A stretch of DNA of 64,000 nucleotides from assembly GCA_030374805.1 (NCBI GenBank), contig JARGSG010000015.1, forward strand, positions 62,001 through 126,000. The letters are read 5' to 3'. The first letter of the stretch is position 1. Every line of letters begins with the position of its first letter. The stretch comes from Gracilaria gracilis (Eukaryota > Rhodophyta > Florideophyceae > Gracilariales > Gracilariaceae). Of this stretch, positions 9,701 through 19,700 are shown piece after piece. A program made the position numbers and the translations under genes. Below the pieces are notes generated by a model. That model saw only the letters and a program-made list of their open reading frames with translations. It was not told the DNA's origin and did no database searches.

Positions 9701-10220
9701 AAAGCGCGACGAGCGCGGAGTTGGCGGTGGCGACGGGGTACAGCGGCGCGTGCGGGATGAGATGGAAGGTGGGGTAGTAGCGAAGGCGGCGCACTGGCTG
9801 CTGCTGCGGCTGCGAGAGCGCCAGCAGCTGCGCGGTGTCGACGTCGAAGAAGGCTACGGCGCCCGAATGATAGCCCACGGCCAGCAGCTGTCGCACGCGC
9901 GCGTCCGGCGCGGCGGCCACCTGGAAGAAGCTGAGCGCGGTGGCGTGCTCGCAGAGCGGCGGCGCCGTGGGCGGCACAAGCAGCGCCACGGGCTGTCGGC
10001 CGACGCGCAGCAGCGCGACGCGGCCGTGCTGCGATACGAACGCGAGCGCGGCGGCGTCGTCCGCCACAGCGACCACGCGCACGGCGGCGAGCCACGCCGC
10101 TCGCAGCGGCGCGGCGGCGCCAACCGCAGCGGCAGCGGCGGCGGCAGCGGCGGCGGCGGCGCGCGGCGGCTGCAGCGGCCACGCCCACTGCCACTGGCGC
10201 GGCGTGTGAAGGCGCGGCAC
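6765..10220 (-). CDS. RAB3GAP2: Rab3 GTPase-activating protein non-catalytic subunit (RAB3GAP2-like)
   Basis: The product is about 1151 residues. In animals RAB3GAP2 pairs with RAB3GAP1 to act on Rab3 and Rab18 at membranes and in autophagy. Diagnostic blocks: THWLLWNLGAQHAVLDVAP, an N-terminal propeller-like region, and TSDTLGRIFVQDP...VLRVLKGYRDAQIAW at about residues 445-475, the D-x-x-G-R...K/R-x-W/L-K-G-Y-R-D-A-Q hallmark of the regulatory-subunit N-terminal domain. The middle has DMRDTARKSVNAVLQRGRRV; the C-terminal half is helical. A poly-Ala run near residue 25 comes from GCC repeats. Oddity: the frame opens at 10286 (stop at 10287-10289) but has no ATG; the position used here is GTG. 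The first in-frame ATG lies some 330 codons in, so the true start is either a small upstream exon, a non-AUG codon, or an ATG at 10290 in the neighbouring frame separated by an indel. Human RAB3GAP2 is 1393 residues. Confidence 0.82.
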   Translation of the reverse strand: MPRLHTPRQWQWAWPLQPPRAAAAAAAAAAAAVGAAAPLRAAWLAAVRVVAVADDAAALAFVSQHGRVALLRVGRQPVALLVPPTAPPLCEHATALSFFQVAAAPDARVRQLLAVGYHSGAVAFFDVDTAQLLALSQPQQQPVRRLRYYPTFHLIPHAPLYPVATANSALVALYSWTAAVARISATDILALLSAPPPVYDLHGTHWLLWNLGAQHAVLDVAPCATDPSSICDPDPTPPDAPLRLLAAGLDPPLVAYSVTTDAAFSARAAAKRAATTVLSAARGFLLSRIGSSSAAADTSSPPDLSPLVGVARHSASWADHFAALHTSISIGDMRDTARKSVNAVLQRGRRVADDVDFSSDAGVYAASAIYKALQFRKGAQDAPPADAPLPARGSELQAADPALAWLVRKRSLETEVAARVARLPQNTRIVERVVAAPLPCSLLATSDTLGRIFVQDPRDLCVLRVLKGYRDAQIAWLAHGGPLLVLHAPRLNVLELHQPLAQRRTDAFRLEPGSVLVQSTSHHVFVVVPDGSLYELMKSRKGHMPTTSHGDRERESDSVAIREDGQSAQHAANGPHEESDLDSQRAPNVELVDSFTAAVRKGRISVAYECLQRVEDDAYKLAYLMATLVTCTSYIRTEIHVAVSSKAAEIASNLKNTDLVSRFEAHRKLAEAFGLLAADEIPFELSGEQARLTKYGPRLLEDELGASLAEFAVDELTGGSGSSRAMRTKSAQVNPETELINCERFILSHTIAPALDLRAKNDYQLQPRPDLEHAERVWLSKAYFLKLLELDSVSQPTPGREHPATSDVFVALTEFIGLSESEITRQFVTFFLSVPILSLLNTHVSVYASPLRCAIARLCGQFPPDVVDPIISDACETTSAIPNAVLLMRLCSEHANDISAPEERRTFLESLFRLDEVLMYRKLVRGSSVSPEVYEKFVARRCTGVPGDAERHAITCLIDANDFNRAGNIIVSLHTSRASKNLDRHQFASISEAALHACRRKAAEFITKEGSKVLPSGVLTWILATQGSEEQTKERESPSSRDRRMREMRALLLNAHTYIADSSVDAVRCLQLAEALSALLELDSQAARSQKMVAPTASHDLDDMKVATVDLKDIQETREDKVLPDANDTPGAENEVGSNEDEFFDASESLS

Positions 10221-10534
10221 GCGCAGGCGCAGGCTGCGCGTGAGCGGCAGCGGCTCGAAGTGCGCGCGGGTGTCGAAGTCGGAACGTCATGGCGCGCGGC
10301 GCGCGGGCGCGCGCGGGCGGCGGGAGACGCCGCGCGTCAGGCGGGCGCGCTGCCAAGTGCTCGCTGACGTGGTGTAAACGCGCCCGTTCACAGCGCGCGC
10401 CTTACAGCGCGAGTACGAGCCGCCAGTAACGCCTGCGCGCGCGCGCGTTGATTTGGCGCTGCTTTGCTGCGCTTTCTACACCACCGCTCCCACCACTTAA
10501 CATATCTACCTCGTCATCGCTGCGCCCCTCACCC

Positions 10535-10610
10535 CTTCCCTTTCCTCCCCCCCTCCACCCCCCCCTCCCCCCCTCCCTCCCCCCCCCCCCTCCCGCCCCC
10601 CTTTTCTCGC
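10535..10610. repeat. poly-C/CT-rich tract between divergent genes
   Basis: An almost pure pyrimidine stretch contains runs of 6 to 12 cytosines (CCCCCCTCCACCCCCCCTCC, then a run of 12 C). It lies about 70-140 bases before the ATG of the coiled-coil gene and about 250 bases from the start region of the Rab3GAP gene. The complementary strand could form G-quadruplexes. Confidence 0.7.
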
Positions 10611-10677
10611 GCTCGTTCGCGCGTCCGCGAGCTCGTTGCTCCGTTTTCGTCGTCGCTCTCCCCCTTTCTCCCCCGCT

Positions 10678-13600
10678 ATGGCGGCTGTCGTACCGTCGCG
10701 TGCCCGCACGCATGCGCGTCCGCCGCCTGATTCCACGCACGTGTTGCGCATGACGCTCACGCTGCAGAGAATCATCGGCGATGTTTCTCCGCACCCGCAG
10801 CTGTACTTCTTCAAATGGATGCGCGCTGGAAAGGCCGCAAAGCTCACTGCTGCAAAGTCTCTCGACACCGCTGGCTCCTTTGGCGAGCAAATGGCTCTCT
10901 ACGCCCGCGTGCGCGCAGCCGCGCGCTCAATTTCGTCCGATGACCCTGCCGAGCCGCTTGACACCGCCTTGGTTCTGCTCACGCCTCCGCGCGACCCCAA
11001 CGACCCTCCTGCCATAGTTTCCGAGGTGCCGTTCGACATGGCCTATTACATTCTCAAGGTTGCCGCTTCTGCGAACAAGTCCATCACCACTACCATCCAC
11101 ATGCCGGCCTCCATTGCGCTCACGCTCACCATTGCCGTCAAGGAAATTGGCGACAAGTTTCTGCACCTGTTCGCGGACATGGTGCCACAATCTCCGAAAG
11201 CGCTGCAATCACCGCCCACAACCAACACCTCCTCCTCCTCCACTGACATGGACGAGGCCGATGCTGCGCTTGCGCTGGAGCGACTTCGACAGGACGTACG
11301 AGACAAACAGCGACGCCTCGATAACCTCGAGCAGTCTGCCGACTCGCTACACCAGTCTCTGCACGCTGCGGATTCGCTCTCTGCCGATGTCTCCGCCTTG
11401 CAACAGAGAGTGCGCACCTTAGAGGAGCAATACGTGCAATGCGAAGGCGAAAAGCTCCAGGCCGAGCGAAGGGTTGCCGCCCACGTTGCGCATGCAGCCA
11501 AGATACGTACCACGTACAATCAGCTTGCCGAGTGGTACAATTCTCTGCGTCAGGAGCACGCTGAGCTGCAGACAAAGTTCGCCAACTCTCAGTCCCAGTC
11601 CGAGTCCACGGCCACAGAGGACCAATCCACGCTGTCTGCGCGCAGTACCGATGACGCTAACGCAACTTTGCTACAACAAGAGCGAGATCAACTAAAAGAT
11701 TCCTTACAGCGAGAGCGTGAGGAGAAAGACCAAATCAATTCGCGCAACTCACAACTTTTGGAGAGCAAGGCCCGTACTTTGGCTGAACTTCGCGAGCAAT
11801 GGGATGCTGCGAAAAACGACTACGAAAAAACGCGTCAGCGCTCTGCGGAGAATGCCAAGGCGTTGTCGGACCTTCAGCACTCTATCGATAGCCTAAAACA
11901 ACAGCTCGAAGACAAAGAGTCTCTGCTTGCGGAGAAGCAGACCGCTCTGTCCAGAGCCGAAGCGTTGATACAAGAGAAGGAGGCAGAGCACCAAGCTGCG
12001 CTCATCTCAGCCAGAAGCGAAGCGAGCACTGCTGAGAAGACTAGTCTAGAAGCTCAGTTGCAGGACCTCAAGAGGCTTCACGCGCAGCAGTTGGAAACAG
12101 CAATTGCCGAGAAGCAACAGGCATACGACGCCACTCTCAGCGAGCAGCTTAGCAAAAAGGACTCTGAGCAGAAAGAGCAAGTGGAAGCTGAGCGTGCGAA
12201 ACTCGGCGAAGAGCTTGAAAACAAGCGAAAGGCGGAGATTGACGCCATCGTTGCCGAGTATGAAAGGAAGGAAAAAGAGAAGAGCAGCGCGTTGGAGAGC
12301 CGAATTCACGAACTGGAAGAAGAACTCAAGGTATCGAACGGAGGTAGGGAGCACTCGGAAGAGCGTGCAGTGACTTTAGAATCAGAGCTCAGGGTCCTAA
12401 GAGAAGAGCACGAGGCGTTGAAGGTCAGTTCGGAATCCTATGCCACTGAGTCGAAGGAGATGCATAAGAAGGAGCTAGAAGACGTGATCCTTGAAAAGGA
12501 GAAGCTGAGCCATGAGATTGAGAACTTGCGCCAAGAGTCGTCGCATGCAACGGAGAAACTTCGTTCTGAAGCAAATGTCAGTGCTCAGCGGACTACGGAG
12601 ATTGCTACAGAGTGTGAGCGACTACGAAGGGAGCTGGATGTTTTGCAAACGCAGAATGAAGAAATGCGCAAATCGCCACGTGAGGTCAAATCCGAGCATG
12701 CGGTGAGCGATACGGAGCAAATGGCAGCCAACTTGAACATACAGATTGCTGAACTGGAAAAAATGTTGAGAACAGAGACCGAGAAGCGTAACGAAGTCAC
12801 GAACCTTCTTTCGAACGCGGACAGAGAACACGACGAGCTGCGAGAAATGGTGAAGCGGCTGCGCCACGAGCGAGATGTGGCGGTTGCGGACCTGAAGGGC
12901 GCAAAAGAAGCAGTTCCTACTACTGAGGTGCGTAACCCCGTGATTCAAAGGAGCCTCTCTCGCGGAAGCCAGGAGCAGGAGCACAACATTGTTGAGGAGC
13001 GTGATGCAGCAATTCGGGAGCTGTTCCGCGTTCGCAAGGGCTTGAACAAGGAAATCCGTAAGATGAAGAAGGAAAAGGAAGAGCTTGTTCAGAAGCTCGA
13101 GAACGGGCCATCGGAAGAAGCGTCAGCTGCTCTACAGTCACAACTCTCCGCATCGGAATCTCAACGTGAGGAAGTGGAAGGAGAACTTGAGGCGGTGAAG
13201 AGAGAAATCGAAGATGTGAAGAAGCTGTTGCATGCTGAACGAGAAGCAGCAGCGGTGGAGATTGACAAGCTGAACGCTCTTCGAGAGACTCTGAAATCAA
13301 GGGAGGAAGAGCTTGCAGTGCTGACGTCCAAGACGGAAGGGCTGGAAGCGTCTCTCTCTACGAATGAAGAAAGGAGCCGAATGAAGGTACAGCAATTAGA
13401 GAGCGAGAAGGAAGAGTTTCAAAAGCAGCTCCAAGCAGCGAGATCTACGCAAGCATCGCTGGAGGCCGAGCTGCGCAGCAAGCAAGAAGCTTGCTCCGAA
13501 CTGGCGTCTGAACTTGAGACTTGTAAGAAGAGTGTTGAGGAGCTGTCCAGCCGACAGGAACAGGCGTCAAGAGAGCGTGACTCTGCGCGTCACAAATCAA

Positions 13601-15114
13601 GTGCTCTGGAAACAGAGCTGGAGTCACTGAAGCAGTCGCTGTCGGCGGTGTCCTCTTCCACGTCGTCCACCGAAAGTCTTCTTCGAGAAGCACAGAAGGA
13701 GTTGGCGGAGCATAAGGCGGAATCGAACTTGCTACAGTGTGAGGTGGATGACTTGAAGAAGGCTGCCGATGTGAAGAGTTCAGCACACCAAGCGGAGCTG
13801 GAGGCACTCCGGAAGGAGCTTGCAGACGCAGAGACGCGGATATCAGATCGGGACGAGCAACTGAATGAGCTGACTCGGCAGGTGAAGGCGCAGCTCGCTG
13901 CGCTCGAAAGTGAGAAAGTAGGCAGAGAGAGCGAGACGAGTGCGAAGAAGAAGGTGGAAGAGATGGTGGAGGTTTTGACAAGAGAGAATGGCTCTCTGAC
14001 GGAAAAGGTTTCCGTGGAGAGCGGTGCTCGCATCTCGGCGGAAAAGCGGGTGAGCGAGGTGGAGTCGGAAATCAGGGGCCTTCGGCAGAAGGTGAGCGAA
14101 CTGGAATCGGTGGAGAAGGCGCACTCAAGCGAAGGACGGCAAATGAGCGATGAGAAGAGGGCTCTACAAGCGCGCGTGGAGCAAGTGAGCACGCAGCTGG
14201 CTGGGGTGCAGAAGAGTGTGTCGGAGAGCAGGAGCGAACTGGAGGACACTCGGCAACGGCTGCAAGAGTCGGAGAGTGCAAGAGCGCAACTGATAGGGGA
14301 GTCGAAGGGGCTAAAGGCGAGAATGGCGGCGTCGGAGGCCAGCGTGGACGAGCTTCGAAGAGCGCTGAATGACACACGAGGGCAGCTGTCGGAGGTGGAA
14401 GAAGCTAAGCGATCTACGGAGGCGAACAAGAGCTGGATGGTGCGACAGCTGTCGCAGGAGCGAGACGAGCTGGAGGACGAGAAGCGCTCGCTGCAGTCGG
14501 AACTGGAAGGCATAAGCGGCGAAGTGACGCACCTGAAGAAGCTGAACTCGAGGCTACTGTCAACCGAGGACGCAGCGGAGCTGATGGGCAGCAGGGACCG
14601 CGCCGTGTCGGAGTGCGCGTCACTGACGCGCGCCAACGACGCGCTGCAGCACAGCCTGTCCAAGGCGCGCGAGCAGTCGGAGGCGGTGAAGAGCGAACGC
14701 AGCGCGGCGGCCAAGCAGCTGCGCGGCGTGCGACAGGAGCTGGAGCGCGTCAAGGCGCAGCTGCAGGCGGCGGACGAGCAACGCGACGAGGCGCTGCACG
14801 AGGCGCGGCGCGCGGCGGCGGACTCGGCGCAGCGGCTGCGCGCGGCGCTGGCGGCGGCGGAGGCGCAGCGCGAGGAGGCCGACAAGCTGCGCGCCGACAA
14901 CGCGCGACTGGGCGCGGAGGCGCGCGCCAACGGCGGCCGCGACGACGACGGGCGCCACGACGACGGCGGCGGCGGCGGCGGCGGCGGCGACGCGGTGCTG
15001 CACGAGCTCATCAACACGCGCGTGCAGCTGGCGTACGCGCAGGAGGAAGCGGTGCGGCTGCGCAACAAGCTGACCAAAATGTCCGCCGCCAGCCGCTCGT
15101 TCGAGCGCGTGTAA
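10678..15114 (+). CDS. giant coiled-coil protein with possible N-terminal C2-like domain
   Basis: This is a 1478-residue protein starting at the first ATG of the frame (10678); Met25 (MTLTLQRIIGD) is an alternative start. Residues about 25-160 are a folded-looking domain (FFKWMRAGKAAKLTAAKS; VPFDMAYYILKVA; SIALTLTIAVKEIG) whose strand pattern recalls the N-terminal C2 domain of EHBP1/EEIG1 and plant PMI1-type proteins; that match is weak. Residues about 195-1420 are nearly continuous heptad coiled coil, very rich in Glu, Lys, Ser, Leu and Gln. A poly-Gly/Asp linker (about 1417-1435) precedes a last helix ELINTRVQLAYAQEEAVRLR. Codon usage drifts to extreme GC at both ends. No intron and no membrane segment are visible. 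It probably acts as a tether or scaffold, possibly golgin- or EHBP-like. It is divergent from the Rab3GAP subunit, which suggests, but does not prove, shared membrane-traffic regulation. Confidence 0.8.
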   Translation: MAAVVPSRARTHARPPPDSTHVLRMTLTLQRIIGDVSPHPQLYFFKWMRAGKAAKLTAAKSLDTAGSFGEQMALYARVRAAARSISSDDPAEPLDTALVLLTPPRDPNDPPAIVSEVPFDMAYYILKVAASANKSITTTIHMPASIALTLTIAVKEIGDKFLHLFADMVPQSPKALQSPPTTNTSSSSTDMDEADAALALERLRQDVRDKQRRLDNLEQSADSLHQSLHAADSLSADVSALQQRVRTLEEQYVQCEGEKLQAERRVAAHVAHAAKIRTTYNQLAEWYNSLRQEHAELQTKFANSQSQSESTATEDQSTLSARSTDDANATLLQQERDQLKDSLQREREEKDQINSRNSQLLESKARTLAELREQWDAAKNDYEKTRQRSAENAKALSDLQHSIDSLKQQLEDKESLLAEKQTALSRAEALIQEKEAEHQAALISARSEASTAEKTSLEAQLQDLKRLHAQQLETAIAEKQQAYDATLSEQLSKKDSEQKEQVEAERAKLGEELENKRKAEIDAIVAEYERKEKEKSSALESRIHELEEELKVSNGGREHSEERAVTLESELRVLREEHEALKVSSESYATESKEMHKKELEDVILEKEKLSHEIENLRQESSHATEKLRSEANVSAQRTTEIATECERLRRELDVLQTQNEEMRKSPREVKSEHAVSDTEQMAANLNIQIAELEKMLRTETEKRNEVTNLLSNADREHDELREMVKRLRHERDVAVADLKGAKEAVPTTEVRNPVIQRSLSRGSQEQEHNIVEERDAAIRELFRVRKGLNKEIRKMKKEKEELVQKLENGPSEEASAALQSQLSASESQREEVEGELEAVKREIEDVKKLLHAEREAAAVEIDKLNALRETLKSREEELAVLTSKTEGLEASLSTNEERSRMKVQQLESEKEEFQKQLQAARSTQASLEAELRSKQEACSELASELETCKKSVEELSSRQEQASRERDSARHKSSALETELESLKQSLSAVSSSTSSTESLLREAQKELAEHKAESNLLQCEVDDLKKAADVKSSAHQAELEALRKELADAETRISDRDEQLNELTRQVKAQLAALESEKVGRESETSAKKKVEEMVEVLTRENGSLTEKVSVESGARISAEKRVSEVESEIRGLRQKVSELESVEKAHSSEGRQMSDEKRALQARVEQVSTQLAGVQKSVSESRSELEDTRQRLQESESARAQLIGESKGLKARMAASEASVDELRRALNDTRGQLSEVEEAKRSTEANKSWMVRQLSQERDELEDEKRSLQSELEGISGEVTHLKKLNSRLLSTEDAAELMGSRDRAVSECASLTRANDALQHSLSKAREQSEAVKSERSAAAKQLRGVRQELERVKAQLQAADEQRDEALHEARRAAADSAQRLRAALAAAEAQREEADKLRADNARLGAEARANGGRDDDGRHDDGGGGGGGGDAVLHELINTRVQLAYAQEEAVRLRNKLTKMSAASRSFERV

Positions 15115-15191
15115 TCATATGCATATTATCCGTATGCACTACAGCGCCTTGTACAGAACGCCGTTGCCGCGCGCTCAGTGGCCGCCTCCAA

Positions 15192-15197
15192 AATAAA
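15192..15197 (+). terminator. polyadenylation signal of the coiled-coil gene
   Basis: AATAAA lies 78 bases after the stop codon at 15112-15114, in CAAAATAAAATCCC. It is the only canonical signal after this gene. Confidence 0.5.
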
Positions 15198-15315
15198 ATC
15201 CCAATATTGTACGTGTAATGAGCGCCCGCATTTGCGCCCCCCTCTCTCCGCCGCCGTTGACGAGCGCCGAGCGCGCCCGCCGCCCCTCGTCCTTCACCTC
15301 CGTGCCGCGTTAGCG

Positions 15316-15370
15316 CACCGCCGCCGCCGCCGCCGCCGCCCCCGCCGCCGCCCCCGCCCCCGCCGCTGCT
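15316..15370. repeat. (GCC)n trinucleotide repeat
   Basis: Near-perfect CCG/GCC repeats with CCCCC interruptions lie between the coiled-coil gene and the zinc-finger gene. A run of 12 G follows at 15498-15509. The whole 15.2-15.8 kb stretch is over 70 percent GC by eye and likely forms the 5' region of the zinc-finger gene. Confidence 0.7.
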
Positions 15371-15794
15371 GCCAGCAACGGCGCGCGCCGCCAATTGTTG
15401 GCCGCGCGCACACGGCGCTTCTCGGGTGCCAGCGAGGAAACGACAGCGCGTCGGAAACAGCCCGCATCACACCGCGTCACACCGCGTCACACCGCCGGCA
15501 GCCGCGGGGGGGGGGGGGAAAGCATGCGCCGCGCGCGTCGCGCACGCGCATTAAAAGCGCGCCGTCGAGCGCGCGACCCGCCGCCCCCAAAGCACGTGTA
15601 CCAACGCTACTTGAGACGACACAAGTGCGCCGCCGCGGCGCACCCGCCACACCTCATCAGCCGCGCGTCGCCTCCGCTCTCCCCTCGCTCCCCTCCCCTC
15701 CTTGCCGCCCGCCCTCTCCCGCCGCTCGGTGCTTGGTTCAGCCATTCTCCTACACGCTTGCCGCGCGCCCGCCCGTAGCAGCAGCAGCAGCAGA

Positions 15795-15991
15795 ATGCAG
15801 CCACCGCTGTCGCAGCTCGTTGCACCGCTGCCATCCACGCCGTTCATCCCGTCGCCGTGCGTGCCGCGTCCGTCGCCTGCGTCGTTTGTGTCGCGTTGCT
15901 CGCCGCCCTTGCCGCCGCTCCGCGCGCTACCGCCGTCGCTGCCGTCCTTCAAGCCGCTGCCGCTGCCGCACATCCGATCGTCGCCGCTGCT

Positions 15992-16022
<31 letters not shown>

Positions 16023-16703
16023 CGCTGCGTCGCCTCGTCGTCGTCATCGCTGTCATCGTCGCCGCTCAGTCGTCTGTCGTCTCTCAGTTCGCACATGTCG
16101 CCGTCGCCACCGCCGCCGCCACCGCCGCCGCTGTCGTCGTCGTCGTCGTCGTCCACCACCACGCGTCGTCGACGCGGTCGTCGCACCGCCCCCAACTCCA
16201 ACCTGCAGTGCCACATCTGCCGCCAGTTCTACTCGCGCCGAGACAACCTGCGCGTGCACCAGCGTGTGCATACGGGCGAGCGCCCCTTCTCGTGCCGCTA
16301 CTGTCTGCAGCCGTTCCGCTGGCAGGGCGCGCTGCGCAACCACGAGAGTATCCACGTGCGGAACGGCGACACGCCCATTTCGGACAGCTCCGCGTCCACT
16401 CGTTCCGCCGCCGCGCCGTCGCCGTCACCGTCGTCGTCGGCGCCGCCGCCAGCGCCGCTGCACGCGCCGTACGGCGCGCATGCTATGGCGCCCATATACG
16501 CGTACTCGTCGCAGCCGTACGGCGGCGCGCCGGCGGGCGCCGCCGACGCGCTGCCGCCCGTGGAACAGGACGGCCACGAATCGCGCTCGCACGTGGTGGT
16601 GTCCGCCGTGGATAGCCCGCTGTACACCATGTCGCAGGGCGCGGCCGATTGGGGCGGCGACGTTTTGGATGACCTGAGCCCTCGCGAACGATCGCGTGAA
16701 TGA
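15795..16703 (+). CDS. two-finger C2H2 zinc-finger protein with poly-Ser/poly-Pro tracts
   Basis: The product is 302 residues from the ATG at 15795, after a GCAGCAGCAGCAG leader. Residues about 138-190 hold two classical fingers: CHICRQFYSRRDNLRVHQRVH, the canonical linker TGERPF, then CRYCLQPFRWQGALRNHESIH, each C-x2-C-x12-H-x3-H. The linker is typical of DNA-binding fingers of the Kruppel type. The N-terminal half is low complexity (Pro, Ser, with pure Ser and Pro runs and a basic TTTRRRRGRRT stretch that may be a nuclear signal). The C-terminal third is Ser/Ala/Pro-rich, then acidic at the end (DVLDDLSPRERSRE). It probably acts as a transcription factor in the nucleus. Targets are unknown. 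No intron is visible; an upstream start in the same frame would need a non-ATG codon. Confidence 0.8.
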
Positions 16704-19700
16704 GTGTTGTGTGTAGTTTGTGTCTACCGTTGGTAGTCCAACCGTAGCGGTGCCAATTGCGCCCATTCGCTGCAGCGCGGCGAGAGGCGCCCATTACACG
16801 TGCACCCCGCTACATTCGAACAAAAAAAAATAATAATAACATGCTCTTCGGCGTGCCTTTTTATGCGTCACGCGCGCGCATACAGTAGAGACGCTTCATC
16901 GCATCTCATTTCTCTCTCTCTCACCTCTCACACTCTCACTGTCTCTCCTTCTCGTTCTCTCTCTGAGCCTACTGCGACTATCTACCGTTGTACTCGGCGT
17001 TGAGCGCTGGGCGTTAGTGCTGGGCGGAGCAGCAGCAGCGCCTGTCACAACGTTCCAAGACAAAAATAGTGAGAAACACACTTGAGAAACTCGTGTGTCG
17101 TCGCGAGCTTTATGCTCCCCTGTCGCTCATATTTGCACCGTTTGTTTGTGGTACTGCGACGCCGCTGGCCAACAATTTAACTGCCTCGTCAGCAAATCAG
17201 TTGCCGCTGAATGCTGCTAATAATTACGGCGCGCAATAGTGCCACGTGCATTAAACAGTATGGGTCCAATCTTCGCCACCCTCTGGAGAGAGCTCCATTC
17301 GATACCTTGTAACACATTCAGATTCGTATCACCGATTCGTATATGGGACAACGCACAAACAACCAATTAATGTGCTCTTCCTCTTCTCGTTCACAACTTT
17401 CCATTGTCACATCAATGCGCTTTGCTAAACGCCACCCTTTTGAGTATGTTTCCTCTTGTCAAAAATGCTCAACACCACCACCTCAGCCATGCTAACCTTT
17501 GCATTTGTGCGATGCAACTGAGCACACGGCCAACAACAACAGCAACAACCACAAGCACAACAATAACACATGCTCCACCTTTTTCTCTTAGAAATGTTGG
17601 TGCTTGTTTGCTTGCTTTCGAGCTCCATGCGCTGTTACCAGCGCTCTATTTTTACTTACTCCAGCGTGAAGCAGTGTTACACATGCAGCTTCGCGCTGCT
17701 TGGCAGCGTTTGTGGACGACATATTGGCAGCTTTACAGAGCACCACAAACGCGCGCCTTTTATCGAACCCAGACCTTTGCAACGGAGCTCGCCACCCTTG
17801 GCTGCGCTATCGGAACGTGATCAACATGGATATTTGTAAGCTCATCATACTCCCAAATTTGATCCACTGGCTGCCATGCTGTGTTCCACTATTCAAGCAG
17901 TCAAACAGATCAAACACACAGCAAGCATTCAGCAACGCTTTTCTATAACTTGCCACAGCTGGAGCGCCACATCATCCATCCACAACGCGGCGGAGCCCGG
18001 CGGGGACACAGTCGCATTATTATCACTAATGTCACATGTAAATGCAAATTTTGCCCTTCTGCCACACACAACCCCTCTGCAAATGTGGCTCTCATTCCGT
18101 CAAGTCAACTAAAAACATTTTTCTATGGTCGGACGCGACGCTAATGCTTGCACCCCCAAAATTATATTGAAATTTCTAGATCTTGCTATTTTTAGTAGCA
18201 AGTACCTTGCAATTTTACGCCATTATATATAGTTTCTTGCTGTGCACCATTACCAAACGCGCTCGGTCCAGCCTGCGAGTTGCGATAATTTGGCTGTCAG
18301 CCCCCTGGCTCTCATATTGTAGCACAAGAATGAAAGTTGTGTTGCGCTTTTTTTGACACACATCTCGGCTCCGAGTTTCGGAAACAGCTCTGAAAGAGTC
18401 CGAAAGAGCTGTTTGGCGAACATTTGCCCATAGGGCTTTTATTCTTTGCGTTTTGTGTTAACCGGTGGTGTAAAGCTACTCCCTTTTGCGAAGGTACGTC
18501 AAGTTGACGCATACACTTGACATAGCTTTAAACGACAACACTTATCTAGCATCAGCCTCATACATACACTTGTCAAAGAGAAAATTGACGCCCCAAAAAT
18601 GGCGAGCTCACGTGGGCTCGCGTGTAATCCATGATGGCCATGTCCCATCTTCCCGTTGTATCTGCCGACGCCGTCACTGTTGTGCACTGCATAATATGCA
18701 GCGGCTCAACCGTGCGCTGTGCGTCAGCACAGTTTTATCAGCGTTGGCATCTTTGCATTTGTTTCCCCGTCGCTCTTCACCCCTTGCCTGCACAGCAGTT
18801 CCATTTTCAGCCAGTATGTGATTTTGCAGCAATTGGCGTCCAAATTTTGTTCATGTCACGCAGCCTATCACTTTAAAAACCGCAACAACCATGGCGTGTC
18901 TCCACAATTGCCCCCGTGGCACGTACGTTCTCTTCTTCTTCCTTACAGTGGCAAAACAAAATCGCCAAGCATGTGAACAACGGTAACTGGTTATGTAAAG
19001 TTAGTTGGTTCTCTGCAGCAGACGGACCACAAACTTTTTGCAGTCACGTTGTTGCGCTTCTTGCACGTACATATGATATCTATTGTGTTACCTTTTATTG
19101 TGCAAGACATGTGCTAGCTATAACCTTATAGGTTTTAGCAAGGAACGCCAGCATCCATTCCTGCTGCCACCGTCATAAAACAATTCAGATAGCGTTGGTG
19201 ACATTTCAATTTTGAATGGGTGTGAGAGATTGTAATTTTTTAAGCATTTGTCTCTCACACGCAAGGGTGTTGATGAATGGCATGTTGCATCCAGAGTTGC
19301 TTCTAATTGCACATACGGACGTACAGCTTTGATCTATAATGTTGCGTGAGTAGAGCATGCTCGATAGCCAGCAGCTCCTCACTGTGGTTTTGGAGTTTTG
19401 GCGATTGTGTCATGCATCTATTCTGAGATCATCGGCGCGATCTAAAAAAGTGGTACAGTATGCGTTGGATATGATTACGTGGAGGTTCCGGGGTGCATTC
19501 GTTCCAAGTGACAGATGCGATTTGCTGCGGGCTGCCGCGTCAGGAGCACACGCAATAGAGACACGGTAAGAGGTTAGGTGGTTAGGCCAGAATTGAACGC
19601 GCTTGCATACGGTTTACAGTACAACGGTAAAACGGTACGCACTATGCATAATAGCGCATTGGCGGCGCAAGCGCAAATTTGGCCCGCGTTTCGCCACGCG

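Noticed and set aside
9576-10367. plus-strand Arg/Gly-rich frame opposite the Rab3GAP start
   Set aside because: Shadow of GC-rich Ala codons on the other strand.
13590-15077. 495-residue minus-strand open frame opposite the coiled-coil gene
   Set aside because: Ser/Ala/Cys-rich shadow of Glu/Lys/Arg-rich heptad codons; no domain.
15178-16677. 499-residue plus-strand Arg-rich open frame overlapping the zinc-finger gene
   Set aside because: Out-of-frame reading of GCC/CGT repeats; no ATG at its start and the zinc fingers are in the other frame.
17404-17820. 138-residue plus-strand open frame in the 3.4 kb gap
   Set aside because: No domain, poly-Thr from CAACAAC repeats, no promoter; likely chance.
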